From Spirochaetota bacterium (GTDB lineage Bacteria > Spirochaetota > UBA12135 > COTS27 > JAFLEE01), in contig JAFLEE010000017.1 in assembly GCA_017302015.1 (NCBI GenBank), positions 11,846 to 75,845 on the forward strand: 64,000 nucleotides of DNA, in the 5' to 3' direction. The position numbers and the translations under genes were made by a program. The notes under the pieces were generated by a model. It saw nothing but the letters and a program-made list of their open reading frames with translations. It was not told where the DNA came from and ran no database searches. Positions 33,001 to 42,018 of this stretch are shown in pieces. Position 1 is the stretch's first letter. Every line of letters starts with the position of its first letter.

Positions 33001-33029
33001 TTGTCGCCCGATCGGTTTCGGGATAGAAT
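33001..33029 (+). promoter_or_regulatory. Candidate promoter of the XylR-like regulator, near-leaderless
   Basis: TTGTCG (33001-33006) and TAGAAT (33024-33029) are spaced by 17 bases. The ATG at 33039 begins only nine bases after the -10 element and no ribosome binding site is visible, so the transcript may be almost leaderless. Confidence 0.5.
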
Positions 33030-33038
33030 CGGCACACC

Positions 33039-34298
33039 ATGCCCCTGCTCGACGGGCCGCCGGCCCGGCTTCTCTATTTCAATCCACGGGTCGGTACCCG
33101 TGCCGATGCCATGGTGGTCGCCTACCTGCATGAACTGCGCAGCGGGGTGGTGGACGAGGCGGCCCGCTTGGGCTACGCCCTGCGGAGCCTGGGGCGGCCC
33201 GGGCGCCTTGGGTCCGGCGCCTTCGCGCGCGTGGACGGGGCCATCGGCATCGTCTACCCGGGCGACCCGTGGCACGGCGCCTGGCGGCGGCTGCACCGCC
33301 GCATCCCCTGCGTCGATCTCATGGTCGGCGACGGGAACGCCCTAGAGAATTACATCGGCGTGGACGACGCGGCGGGGATGGGCCTGCTGGTGGACCACCT
33401 CGTCGCGCGCGGCCACCGCCGCATCGCGTTCTTCGGGTTGAGCGGCCAGGCCTTCACCCGGGAACGCGCCCGCGGGGTGGTCTCGGCCCTGCGCCGCCAC
33501 CGGCTTCCCGTGAAGCCGGCCTGGATCCAAGGCGCGGAGCTGCCTCGGACCGCCCGCTTGATCCGCCCCAGGGTGCCCGAGCATTTGGTTCTCTCCTATG
33601 AACGCATCGTGCTCGCGATGCTTTCCCGCTGGTGGGACGGCCTGGGCCCCGACAAGCCCACCGCCCTCTGCTGCGAGACCGACCGCGTGGCGGCCCTGGC
33701 CTACCGCTTCGCCGCGTCCCGGGGATTGCGCCTTCCCGAAGATCTGGCGCTGACCGGCTACGACGATAACGCCGTGGTGGTGGGGGACAGCGGCTATAAT
33801 ATCCTCACCACGATCCGCCAGGACCGTCGGCGCTTGGCCGCCCTGGCGGTGCGCATGGTCCACGAGATCCGCATGGGGCAGCGGCCCGCCCACGGCCAGC
33901 GCATCTCCCTCGCCCCCGAACTCGTCGTCCGCCGCACCACGTCGCCCGGGGCGCCCGCGGTCGCGGCGAAGCGGGAGGCCTTCCTCGCCGACTGCGAACG
34001 GCTCCTGGCACGCCACCTCGACGAGAAGGAGATTTCCCGGCGCCTCGCGGGGCATTTCGCCCTGGAGACGCCCTATTTCCTCGCCAAGTACCGGCGCCTC
34101 GCCGGGGCCGACTTCACGCACCGGGTCGCCTCGCTGCGTCTGGATCGCGCCGCCTTCGAATTAAGTCAGACCCGCCGCAGCGTCACCGAGATCTTCCACG
34201 CGTGCGGATGGCGGACCCACCAGGCCTTTTGCCGGGCGTGGAAGGCGAAATATGGGGTGACGCCCCAGGCGTGGCGGGAGCGGCAGGCCGCGCGATGA
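33039..34298 (+). CDS. XylR-like transcriptional regulator (sugar-binding LacI-type domain plus AraC DNA-binding domain)
   Basis: A 419-residue cytoplasmic regulator. Residues about 10-310 resemble the periplasmic-binding-protein-like effector domain of LacI/XylR proteins: IGVDDAAGMGLLVDHLVARGHRRIAFFG and LALTGYDDNAVV. The last 100 residues are an AraC helix-turn-helix pair (RRSVTEIFHACGWRTHQAFCRAWKAKYGVTPQAWR). This is the E. coli XylR architecture, in which xylose binding switches on xyl genes. It diverges from the 1118-residue glycosidase gene across 183 bases, so that gene is the obvious target. The sugar recognised is not evident. Confidence 0.88.
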   Translation: MPLLDGPPARLLYFNPRVGTRADAMVVAYLHELRSGVVDEAARLGYALRSLGRPGRLGSGAFARVDGAIGIVYPGDPWHGAWRRLHRRIPCVDLMVGDGNALENYIGVDDAAGMGLLVDHLVARGHRRIAFFGLSGQAFTRERARGVVSALRRHRLPVKPAWIQGAELPRTARLIRPRVPEHLVLSYERIVLAMLSRWWDGLGPDKPTALCCETDRVAALAYRFAASRGLRLPEDLALTGYDDNAVVVGDSGYNILTTIRQDRRRLAALAVRMVHEIRMGQRPAHGQRISLAPELVVRRTTSPGAPAVAAKREAFLADCERLLARHLDEKEISRRLAGHFALETPYFLAKYRRLAGADFTHRVASLRLDRAAFELSQTRRSVTEIFHACGWRTHQAFCRAWKAKYGVTPQAWRERQAAR

Positions 34299-34316
34299 AG
34301 GCGGATCGCGGCGCGG

Positions 34317-36101
34317 TCAGAGCCCCAGCGCCCGAACGACCTCTTCCATGAAGAGCCGATGCCCGCGGGCATCGGGGTGGTTGAATCCGTTGGCGAGATA
34401 GCAGGGGAAGGGGATGCCCTCCTTCCAAAGGTGTTCCCAGCGGCCCGCCATATCGGCGAGGCCGACCCCCTCGTCGGTTCGTCCGATTTCACGGAGCGCG
34501 GCCACGTACTCCCGGGTATCAGGGTCGCGGTAGGAACCCTTGCGTTCCCAATTGCGCTGCGGCGTGAGGAGCAGGACCTCCGCGCCGATGGCGCGCAAGG
34601 GGAGGATGATCTTCTCGCGGTAATGGGCCAGGGCCGCCGCTTTGGAGAGCCACTGGTCGTTGACGAACTCGATGACCACCAGATCGGGCTTGGCGTCGAG
34701 GATGCGCTGGAAGCGGGTCTCGGTTTTGCGGGAGTGCTGCTCGGCGGGGGGAAGATCGAAGAGCCATTGGCGCGAGGCGGAGCCGCCGACGGCCATGGTC
34801 TGAACCGACACCGCGGGATATTTCGCCTTCAGGTAGGCCGCCAAGAGGTCCCCGTGGCGCTGCCCCGGTTCCAAGTCGCCGCCTTCGGTGACGCTATCGC
34901 CCCAGCAGACGATGGTGGCGCTCTGGCCCGATTTGATCTTCGCGGTGGTCTTGGGCAGGCGCTGGGGGCCGGTGGTGAGGGAAGGGGCCTTGGCCGCATC
35001 CTCCAGGATCGGCAGCACGTCGAAGACCGTGCCGTCGCTATGGTAATCGATGAAGATCCTGGCGAGGAGGGTATCCCCCGGTTGGAGTTCGGGGAAGGGC
35101 GGAATGAGGAGGGTGGAGGTTCCGGCGCGGATGCGCTCGCTCCCGTCGGCGGCCTTCACCAGGGCGTCGAGGCGCCGGGAGCTGAGGCGGTAGGAGAGGA
35201 GTACCTCGTCCTTCGGGCCGAGGGACGAATTGGAGGCGAGTCCCAAGCCCCCCCACACCGGGTCGAGGAGCACATCGGCGCCCACGGCGAAGCTGCGTTC
35301 ACCCGAGCGGATGACGAGGCTCGCGGGATCGAAGGATCCGGGGGCCAGGTGCGCCATGCCGCGGAGTTTCGTCTTGGAGGAATAGGCCCTGGGCGGCGCG
35401 GGATTGATGAACGTCTTTTCGTTGGAGAAATACCGCGCCTGGGCGGGGGCCACGCCACCCGCGGCCAAGACCCGTTTGCGCCAAAGGTCGGCCTCGGCGG
35501 TCGACCACGCCGCCTTGCCCATCGCCGTCGTGGCGGCCGCATCCCGCCCGGGTTCGGGCATCCCCGCGGCGCCCTCGCCCACGGCATTGGCTTGGGAGAC
35601 CCGGATGTCATCGAATGACAGCTTCCCCGAGGCCAATTCGAGGCCCAGCACCAGGTCCAATTTCGAGGCATTCGCCGGGATCGCCACCGTGAACGCGGCA
35701 TCCGTCCAATCCCAAGTTCCGGTCTTCAAGGGGGCTTGGGGGTAGTCTTTTTTCCCGTCGTCGGTCGTGATGATGAGCATGAACTTGGCGCCCTGATAAC
35801 TCTTGGGCGGTATGCTCACGTTCTCGCCCCTGATGCGGGCCCGAAGCGTTACTTTTTTCCCGCGCATCGCATCCACGGGGAGAGCGGCGGAGGTATTTTT
35901 GATCTGGGTCGGATCGCTCTGGGCGATACTGAGGGCTTTGCCCGAGGGCCCATCTTCCAACACGTAAGTCTTGGCCAGGAAGGCGGATTCGGTTCCCCCG
36001 TTGAAATCCGCGGCGAAAAAGGTCCCCGAGGGAAGCGGAACTTCGGCCCCGACGGCGATCATCGACGCGAGGAGGAGGGGAAGCGGGTTTGAAATACGCA
36101 T
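34317..36101 (-). CDS. Exported SGNH hydrolase with N-terminal carbohydrate-binding-like domain
   Basis: A 594-residue exported protein. A signal peptide is followed by a jelly-roll region (about 20-180) that resembles carbohydrate-binding modules (TWDWTDAAFTVAIPANASKLDLVLGLELASGKLSFDDI), a middle beta region, and a C-terminal SGNH esterase (about 390-594) with GDSVTEGG (S403), the Gly/Asn blocks and NHPDARGH. It probably deacylates polysaccharides or cleaves other glycan esters outside the cell. It converges on the XylR-like gene. It is the first of four SGNH hydrolase genes between 34317 and 40311. Confidence 0.85.
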   Translation of the reverse strand: MRISNPLPLLLASMIAVGAEVPLPSGTFFAADFNGGTESAFLAKTYVLEDGPSGKALSIAQSDPTQIKNTSAALPVDAMRGKKVTLRARIRGENVSIPPKSYQGAKFMLIITTDDGKKDYPQAPLKTGTWDWTDAAFTVAIPANASKLDLVLGLELASGKLSFDDIRVSQANAVGEGAAGMPEPGRDAAATTAMGKAAWSTAEADLWRKRVLAAGGVAPAQARYFSNEKTFINPAPPRAYSSKTKLRGMAHLAPGSFDPASLVIRSGERSFAVGADVLLDPVWGGLGLASNSSLGPKDEVLLSYRLSSRRLDALVKAADGSERIRAGTSTLLIPPFPELQPGDTLLARIFIDYHSDGTVFDVLPILEDAAKAPSLTTGPQRLPKTTAKIKSGQSATIVCWGDSVTEGGDLEPGQRHGDLLAAYLKAKYPAVSVQTMAVGGSASRQWLFDLPPAEQHSRKTETRFQRILDAKPDLVVIEFVNDQWLSKAAALAHYREKIILPLRAIGAEVLLLTPQRNWERKGSYRDPDTREYVAALREIGRTDEGVGLADMAGRWEHLWKEGIPFPCYLANGFNHPDARGHRLFMEEVVRALGL

Positions 36102-36323
36102 GGGGGCTCCGGGGGTGGGGAATCGTCGCTCGAGGGCAACATGGGCGGTTTCGCGGGTTCAAGCGTAGGGCAGGTTGGGAAGGGGGTCAAGGATCGCGTG
36201 GCGCGCTCCACTTTCTTTGGGGTTTTTCGACGGAAGGGATCCACCCGGGCGGCGAATCTGGGCGCAAAAACTGAACCTTTTCCCCCCATCGGACAATCAC
36301 AAGCATACCTATATGGAGGAATC

Positions 36324-36713
36324 ATGAAGATTCTAAACGCGTGCTGGATGGTTCTAGCGGTGGGCGCCCTGACGCTCGGCCAAGTCGCCCGGGCCGAAGA
36401 GGCCCCGGATGCGAAGAAGGGCGGGCACGGCCCCACGGTGGACCAGATTCTCGAGAAGATGACGACGGAACTGAAGCTCAGCGACGAGCAGAAGCCCAAG
36501 GTGAAGGCGGTGTTGGAGGAGGGCCAGAAGGCCCGCGCGGCGCTCAAGGAAACTGCCAAGGAAGAGCGCGCCGAGAAGGCCAAGGCGCTTTTCGCCGAGC
36601 AGGATAAGAAGATGAAGGCGCTCCTCACCGCGGAGCAGTTGCCCAAGTACGAGGCGATGCAGGAAGAGATGAAGAAGAAAATGGCGGAGAAGAGGAAGAA
36701 GGGAGGGTCCTAA
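36324..36713 (+). CDS. Small exported Spy/LTXXQ-like helical protein
   Basis: A 129-residue exported protein with a signal peptide ending GQVARA. The mature part is an almost continuous charged helix region, Lys/Glu/Ala-rich, with LSDEQKPK and LTAEQLPKYEA motifs of the Spy/CpxP (LTXXQ) group. GGAGGA at 36315-36320 fixes the start. It lies between two minus-strand SGNH genes and is the only plus-strand gene of that stretch, so it is probably independently regulated. The likely role is periplasmic chaperone or stress buffer. Confidence 0.75.
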   Translation: MKILNACWMVLAVGALTLGQVARAEEAPDAKKGGHGPTVDQILEKMTTELKLSDEQKPKVKAVLEEGQKARAALKETAKEERAEKAKALFAEQDKKMKALLTAEQLPKYEAMQEEMKKKMAEKRKKGGS

Positions 36714-36725
36714 GCCGCGGGCCCG

Positions 36726-37457
36726 TCAGGGCACGAGCTCGGCCATCATCGAGTCGAGGAGGTCGGCCACCGCTCGGTGGGCTTCCCGGTCGGGGTGGTT
36801 GAGCCCGTTCTCGAGCCGGTCGGTGGGGTCCATCCCCCCCTTTTCCCACGATTCCCAGAGGGCGTAGACGTCGGCCACCGCCGCGCCGCGCGCAGCCGCG
36901 AGTTCGCGCAGCACCCCGGCGTAGCGGGCGAGCACCCCGCCGGTCTGGAGCGGAACGAGTTTTTCGACATAACCGAGTTGTCGGTGGTCGGGGTGGACCC
37001 GGGGATTGTCGCGGGAGGCGATGAAATTGGGGGTCAGCACGATGAGGTCCGATCCCGCCTCCCCGAGGATCCGCCCCATGAGTTCATCCATCGTCTTCCG
37101 GTAGGCTTCCAAGCCACGGAGCCCGGCGCCGGCATCGTTGAGCGCGAAGCCGAGGAGGGTGAGGTCGGGGTGGTGGGGGAGGAGTTGGTCCGCGAATCGC
37201 GCCAGGCCGGCCGGCGCCGATTGGCCCCCGACGCCGAGATTGAGCACCGAAAAGGTGCAGCGCGGGTAGCGGCGGGCGAGGCGTTTCCACCATTGGTGGT
37301 GGTAGACGGCCTCGAAATCCATCACCCCGTTGGCGAAGCATCCTTGGGTGACGCTATCGCCGAGGGCGGCGATGAGCACGGGCGGGGCGGCGTTGTTCTC
37401 GGTTTTCTCCCGGATGCGCCGGGCGAAACGGGCCAGGGGGCCGGCCACCGGATTCAT
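36726..37457 (-). CDS. SGNH hydrolase
   Basis: A 243-residue protein with the SGNH blocks GDSVTQG (S35), NLGVGG and GFALNDAGAGL, and a C-terminal NHPDREAH with the catalytic His. No signal peptide is seen. Its ATG overlaps the stop of the 571-residue SGNH gene upstream (four bases), so the two are translationally coupled. A divergent paralogue of its neighbours, it may act on the released oligomers inside the cell while the exported partners act outside. The specific ester is unknown. Confidence 0.82.
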   Translation of the reverse strand: MNPVAGPLARFARRIREKTENNAAPPVLIAALGDSVTQGCFANGVMDFEAVYHHQWWKRLARRYPRCTFSVLNLGVGGQSAPAGLARFADQLLPHHPDLTLLGFALNDAGAGLRGLEAYRKTMDELMGRILGEAGSDLIVLTPNFIASRDNPRVHPDHRQLGYVEKLVPLQTGGVLARYAGVLRELAAARGAAVADVYALWESWEKGGMDPTDRLENGLNHPDREAHRAVADLLDSMMAELVP

Positions 37458-39169
37458 TCGGCGGCCACGTCGTCGATGAAGAACGTCGCCAGCCCATCCC
37501 GCGGGGCCCAGATCATCGCGCGCAGGCTCTTGATCCCCGCGGGGATTTCCACCGCGCCCTCGAGCCGGGCCCAGGCGCCCAAGGGCGTCGGGCCGCGCTT
37601 CACGGGCAGCACTTTGATCGGGCCGCTGCCGTCGGCCGTTTCATAGGCCGCGGCGAAGAGGCCGAAATCTCCGGCGCTGTGGGAGACCGTGAAGCACTGG
37701 GCGCGCAGGCGCACCGACTCGCCGGCCTTCACCGGCCACGCGGGGGAGAACGCCCGGCGATGGTCCTTGGCCGCCGCCTTCAGGTCGAAACGGATGGATT
37801 TCTTCCCACTGGCCGCCTTCTCCTCGCTGATGGAAAGCTCCTGAGAATCTGCGGTCCACTCGCCCAGGCCCGCCTCGAAATCCCAAAGGCGCGCCGCGCT
37901 TTTGACGGGCGCTTTCGGGGCGACGGGCGCCGCCGCGGGCGCCTCGGGCCAGGCGGGCATGGGCCCCTGGAAGCCGGCTTGGCGCACCAGGAACTCGCAG
38001 AGGGTCTCGGCGACGAGGCGATGGCCCTTCTCGTTCGGATGGGCCATGTCGGCGAAATAGCCCTCGATGGCGTCGCGGCCGAGGGCCTTGAGCGCCCGGT
38101 TCATGTCGACCACGGGGAGTTTGCGCTCCCGGCCGATCTCGCGGATGACCTCGGCGTAGTCGTCCATCATGGTGAAGCGCGCGCCGCAGCCGGGCCCGGT
38201 GGCGATGAGGAGGAAGGCGGTTCGGCCCCGGGTGAAGCGCGCCACGCGGTCGAGGTAATCGTTCACCGACTGCTTATAGTATTCGCGGGTGTAGGCGCCG
38301 CTCTTGTCGTTATAGCCGATCCAAAGCGTCATGAGATCGGGGGTCGGGCCGACGAAGTCGCGGGGAACCCACGCGCGCTGGTCGGTGGAGCGGGCGCCCC
38401 CGACGGCCCGGCTATAGGCGACGAGGCTCGTGTTCCCGGTCCATCGGCGCAGCAGGTCCTCGGAGAGCACCGCGTAGCGCGAGCGCTCCCGGTCGACGAG
38501 GCTCGTGCCCGCGGTAATGGAATCGCCCATGCATTGGATGCGCAGGGGCTTCTTCTCCTTCAGCAGCGCGAGGATCTCCTTGAAATCCCGGGAAGGGGGC
38601 ACGGGGGCTGGCGGGTCCAGTTTCTCCTCCAATTGGATGCGGTCGATGGAGAAGGAATGGGGCGGGATGTTCTGGTTATTGTGGAAGATCGTCCACCGGG
38701 TTCCGACGCGGATGGCGTTGATGGCGCTCGGGGGCATGCCGCCGGCCCCGCCGATGGCGCCGGTCTGGCCTTCGGGGGCGAACTCGGCCCAGGTGGCCGT
38801 CACCTGATGCCATTGGGTGTCTTTAAGGGGGAAATAGAACGCGTAGGAATAGGCGCCGACGACGGCGAGGCAGGAGAAGTTCTCGGACCCGTCGCCCTTC
38901 ACCCAAAACGATAGGCCCGCGGTGGCGTCCCAAGCGGCCGAACCGGGCACCCAACTCCTCGAGAGCGTTCGGGTGGCTTCGCCGGGGAGGGTGACCTGGA
39001 TGGCGCCGGGGCCGAACTTGGCTTCGGCGGCATTGGTGAGCTTCGCCGGGGCCCGCGTGGGGGCCCAAAGTTTCGCGTCGTCGCACTCGTCGAGGACGAC
39101 GGGGGCCGCGGCGAGGAAGCCGAGGAGCGGGAGGAGGAATAGGCCGGAACTCGATCGGGTGGGGACCAT
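37454..39169 (-). CDS. Exported multidomain SGNH hydrolase
   Basis: A 571-residue exported protein. After the signal peptide there is an N-terminal jelly-roll (about 30-180), then an SGNH domain (about 195-390) with GDSITAGTSL, IGYNDKSG and HPNEKGH, and finally a second beta-sandwich (about 420-571) resembling a carbohydrate-binding module. The start at 39169 is chosen for its signal peptide and GAGGT upstream. It lies 59 bases after the 360-residue SGNH gene on the same strand and is coupled to the 243-residue SGNH gene downstream. Probably an extracellular glycan esterase. Confidence 0.85.
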   Translation of the reverse strand: MVPTRSSSGLFLLPLLGFLAAAPVVLDECDDAKLWAPTRAPAKLTNAAEAKFGPGAIQVTLPGEATRTLSRSWVPGSAAWDATAGLSFWVKGDGSENFSCLAVVGAYSYAFYFPLKDTQWHQVTATWAEFAPEGQTGAIGGAGGMPPSAINAIRVGTRWTIFHNNQNIPPHSFSIDRIQLEEKLDPPAPVPPSRDFKEILALLKEKKPLRIQCMGDSITAGTSLVDRERSRYAVLSEDLLRRWTGNTSLVAYSRAVGGARSTDQRAWVPRDFVGPTPDLMTLWIGYNDKSGAYTREYYKQSVNDYLDRVARFTRGRTAFLLIATGPGCGARFTMMDDYAEVIREIGRERKLPVVDMNRALKALGRDAIEGYFADMAHPNEKGHRLVAETLCEFLVRQAGFQGPMPAWPEAPAAAPVAPKAPVKSAARLWDFEAGLGEWTADSQELSISEEKAASGKKSIRFDLKAAAKDHRRAFSPAWPVKAGESVRLRAQCFTVSHSAGDFGLFAAAYETADGSGPIKVLPVKRGPTPLGAWARLEGAVEIPAGIKSLRAMIWAPRDGLATFFIDDVAAE

Positions 39170-39228
39170 GGGGACCTCGCGGATGGGGTCCCCCATTCTA
39201 ATCTGGAACGGGCCTTCCCGGCCCCGCT

Positions 39229-40311
39229 CTATTTCGAGATCTTCGCCGCGAGTCGCGAGGCCATCATGGCGAAGCCCTTGTCGTTGGGGTGGACGGCCAC
39301 CGCATCAAAGAGGGCGGGGTCGTGGTCGATGAGGTCGGGGCCCTCCACGATGGCGAGTTTCGGATCGGCGGCGGCCGCGACGGTCTCGCGCAGGACCTTG
39401 CGGTATTCCTCGAGGTCGTTGGTAGCGGTTTTCGGCTTCCATGAACCGGGGACCCAGAGCGGGGTGACGACCCACACGGGCGTCGAGGGTTGGTCGGCGC
39501 GCAGGCTCTTCACTAAGCCCTCGACGTTCTGTCGGAAGGAGGCGAGCGGGCGCCCCCCCTGCCAATCGTTGACGCCGATGAGCACGGTGACCACATCGGC
39601 CTTCACGGAGGCGACGAGGGTCCCGTCTTTGGGCGCGCAACCGCGGCCGCCGAGGCCCAGATTGAGGAGTTGCCAGCCCTTCTCTTGGGCCAGGAGGAAG
39701 GCGTAGGTGCCGCCGACGGCGCTGGCGGTGAAGCCGTGGGTGATGCTGTCGCCGTAGGCCGCGAGGCGCACCGCGGGGCGGGGCGTCGGGGGGGCGAACT
39801 TGGCCCCCTCGTCCACGATCGCGCCGCAGACGTCGACGCTATCGCCATAGGGGAGCACCAGTTCATAGTCGTGCATGCCCGCCCCGGCCTGGGGCAATTT
39901 CACTTCCACCCGTTCGGGGGCCCGGACGGTCTTGCTTTCCGCGGTCGTGAAGGTCCATCCCCCCTGGCTCTTCCCGTCCACCAGGATGAGCCCCTTCGGA
40001 TTCCGCGCGGAAGTCGAGATGTGCTTCTCATTATAGTAGAGAACGATGCGCACGTTCGCGCCGTCGGTGCGTAGGCGCACCCGCGTACCGGGGTTGTCCC
40101 ACTGGTAGCCCTTCCCCGCCATGTCGACGAGCCGGTCGAAGCGGGCCAATTTCTTCCACGGCTCCACCGGAGAATCGACCCAGGAGAGGCGCACGTAATC
40201 GGAATAGGATAAGCGCGCGTCATCGGCGGGAACCGTAAGATCCCCCGGGAATAGCGGCCCCATGAGGGCGCCGAGAAAAAGGAATCGGGGAAGGAGTTTG
40301 ATGGGATGCAT
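39229..40311 (-). CDS. Exported SGNH hydrolase with CE2-like N-terminal domain
   Basis: A 360-residue exported protein. The signal peptide is followed by a beta domain (about 25-170) with RLSYSDYVRLSWVD-type strands, as in the N-terminal jelly-roll of carbohydrate esterase family 2, and an SGNH domain (about 175-360) with YGDSITHGF, NLGLGGRGC, IGVNDW and HPNDKG. Deacetylation of plant or algal polysaccharides is the likely role. It heads a three-gene minus-strand SGNH run. A GGGGCC/GGCCCC inverted repeat at 40324-40343 lies just upstream of its start. Confidence 0.85.
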   Translation of the reverse strand: MHPIKLLPRFLFLGALMGPLFPGDLTVPADDARLSYSDYVRLSWVDSPVEPWKKLARFDRLVDMAGKGYQWDNPGTRVRLRTDGANVRIVLYYNEKHISTSARNPKGLILVDGKSQGGWTFTTAESKTVRAPERVEVKLPQAGAGMHDYELVLPYGDSVDVCGAIVDEGAKFAPPTPRPAVRLAAYGDSITHGFTASAVGGTYAFLLAQEKGWQLLNLGLGGRGCAPKDGTLVASVKADVVTVLIGVNDWQGGRPLASFRQNVEGLVKSLRADQPSTPVWVVTPLWVPGSWKPKTATNDLEEYRKVLRETVAAAADPKLAIVEGPDLIDHDPALFDAVAVHPNDKGFAMMASRLAAKISK

Positions 40312-40587
40312 GGGTGTCCTGATGGGGCCCCGCTTTCGGCCCCGTGACGTGGCGTTTCTGCCCTAAGTCTTCCAGGCCCGCGGGGGCGCGGAGACCTAAG
40401 CGACGTTTAAGGATGGACCCGGGTGCGGGGCCGATACATGGGGGATTTCGATCCTCGGGGGAAGGCGCCCCCGCGCGCCGGGATCGTCCATGCCCGAAAG
40501 GCCTTTACGGGAGCCCCTCGACGCCGACGCGGCCCTTTTGACATGAACCCCGGCCCGTTGGAAAATCCCCTCCACGAAGGAGTTCCC

Positions 40588-41964
40588 GTGAATCACTATG
40601 AATTCCCCCAGGGTTTCGCCTGGGGCGTCGCCACCGCCAGTTACCAAATCGAGGGCGCCGTGCACGAAGACGGACGGAAAGATTCGGTGTGGGACGCCTT
40701 CAGCCGCCGGGGCGGCACGCGCACCGGGGAATCGGGGGCCATCGCCTGCGACCATTACCACCGCTATGAAAGCGACGTGGCCCTCATGGCTTCCCTGGGC
40801 GTGAGGCATTACCGCATGTCCATCGCCTGGCCCCGCGTGATCCCCGACGGCCGGGGCGCGGTGAACGAGAAGGGCCTCGCCTTCTACGAGCGCCTCGTCG
40901 ATTGCCTCCTGAAAAACGGCATCACCCCCTATGTCACGCTTTTCCATTGGGACCATCCCCAGGCCCTCGAGGAGCGCTACGGCGGCTGGCGGAGCCGCGA
41001 GATCGTGGGCGACTACGCCGATTATGTCACTACCGTGGTAAAGCGCCTGGGCGACCGGGTGACCGATTGGTTCACCCACAACGAGGTGATGTGCTTCACC
41101 ACCTCCTCCTACGGCCCCGACTACCCGCGGGAGGGCTGCCATGCCCCGGGGGTGAAGGCGACGATGAAGGAAGTGAACACCATCGTCCACCACGCCATGC
41201 TCGCCCACGGCAAGGGCGTCCAGGCCATCCGCGCCGCCACGCCCAAGCCCTGCCGCGTGGCCCTCGTCGACAATTCGGGGGCCCCGATCCCGATCACCGA
41301 GACCGCCGCCGACATCGAGGCGGCCAAGAAGGCCTTCCAGGTCTTCGGCCTCAACGGCCAGGTGCTGTGGCCGGCCATCCACGGCGCGTTCAGCCCCCTG
41401 TGGCTCAAGCGCGCCGAGGCCAAGGGGGAAGTTCCCGACGTGAAGCCGGGCGATCTGGAACTCATCAAGCAGCCCCTCGACCGCCTCGGGTTCAACGTCT
41501 ACTCGGGGGGCTACGTGCGCGCGGCCGACAACGCCGAGGGCTTCGAGGCCATCCCCCATGTGGAGACCCAACCGCGCATGAACATCCCCTGGCTCCAGAT
41601 CATGCCCGAGGCCATCTATTGGGTGCCGCGCCTGGCGAAGGATTCCCTCGGCTTCGCGGGCGAGACCCTCATCACCGAGAACGGCGCCGCGGCCCTGGAC
41701 CATCTCACCCCGCGCCGCGAGGTGCTCGACACCGACCGGGTCATGTTCCTCAAGCAGTATTTCCGCCAACTCCACCGCCTCGTGGCCGACGGCTACCCCA
41801 TGAAGGGCTATTTCCTCTGGTCGTTCATGGATAATTTCGAATGGTCCTGGGGCTACGCCAAGCGCTTCGGCATCGTCTTCACGAACTATGAGACCCAGGA
41901 GCGCATCCCCAAGCAGAGCGCGAAATGGTACGCCGAGGTGATCAAGCATAACCGGGTGGTGTGA
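40588..41964 (+). CDS. GH1 beta-glucosidase-like glycoside hydrolase
   Basis: A 458-residue cytoplasmic GH1 enzyme, the normal length for the family. It has the N-terminal signature FAWGVATASYQIEGA, acid/base Glu in THNEV (E166; usually NEP, here NEV), the nucleophile Glu in ITENG (E364) and the C-terminal FMDNFEWSWGYAKRFG. It should cleave beta-linked glucosides, galactosides or related disaccharides taken up by the cell. The start is GTG at 40588, with GGAG eight bases upstream. The ATG 45 bases earlier lacks a ribosome binding site and adds non-conserved residues. Neighbouring esterases suggest deacylated oligosaccharide substrates. Confidence 0.93.
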   Translation: MNHYEFPQGFAWGVATASYQIEGAVHEDGRKDSVWDAFSRRGGTRTGESGAIACDHYHRYESDVALMASLGVRHYRMSIAWPRVIPDGRGAVNEKGLAFYERLVDCLLKNGITPYVTLFHWDHPQALEERYGGWRSREIVGDYADYVTTVVKRLGDRVTDWFTHNEVMCFTTSSYGPDYPREGCHAPGVKATMKEVNTIVHHAMLAHGKGVQAIRAATPKPCRVALVDNSGAPIPITETAADIEAAKKAFQVFGLNGQVLWPAIHGAFSPLWLKRAEAKGEVPDVKPGDLELIKQPLDRLGFNVYSGGYVRAADNAEGFEAIPHVETQPRMNIPWLQIMPEAIYWVPRLAKDSLGFAGETLITENGAAALDHLTPRREVLDTDRVMFLKQYFRQLHRLVADGYPMKGYFLWSFMDNFEWSWGYAKRFGIVFTNYETQERIPKQSAKWYAEVIKHNRVV

Positions 41965-42018
41965 GATCGGCGCCATGCGCGCCGCGCCCAGCGATGCGGC
42001 GGCGGGGGTTACGGCGGG

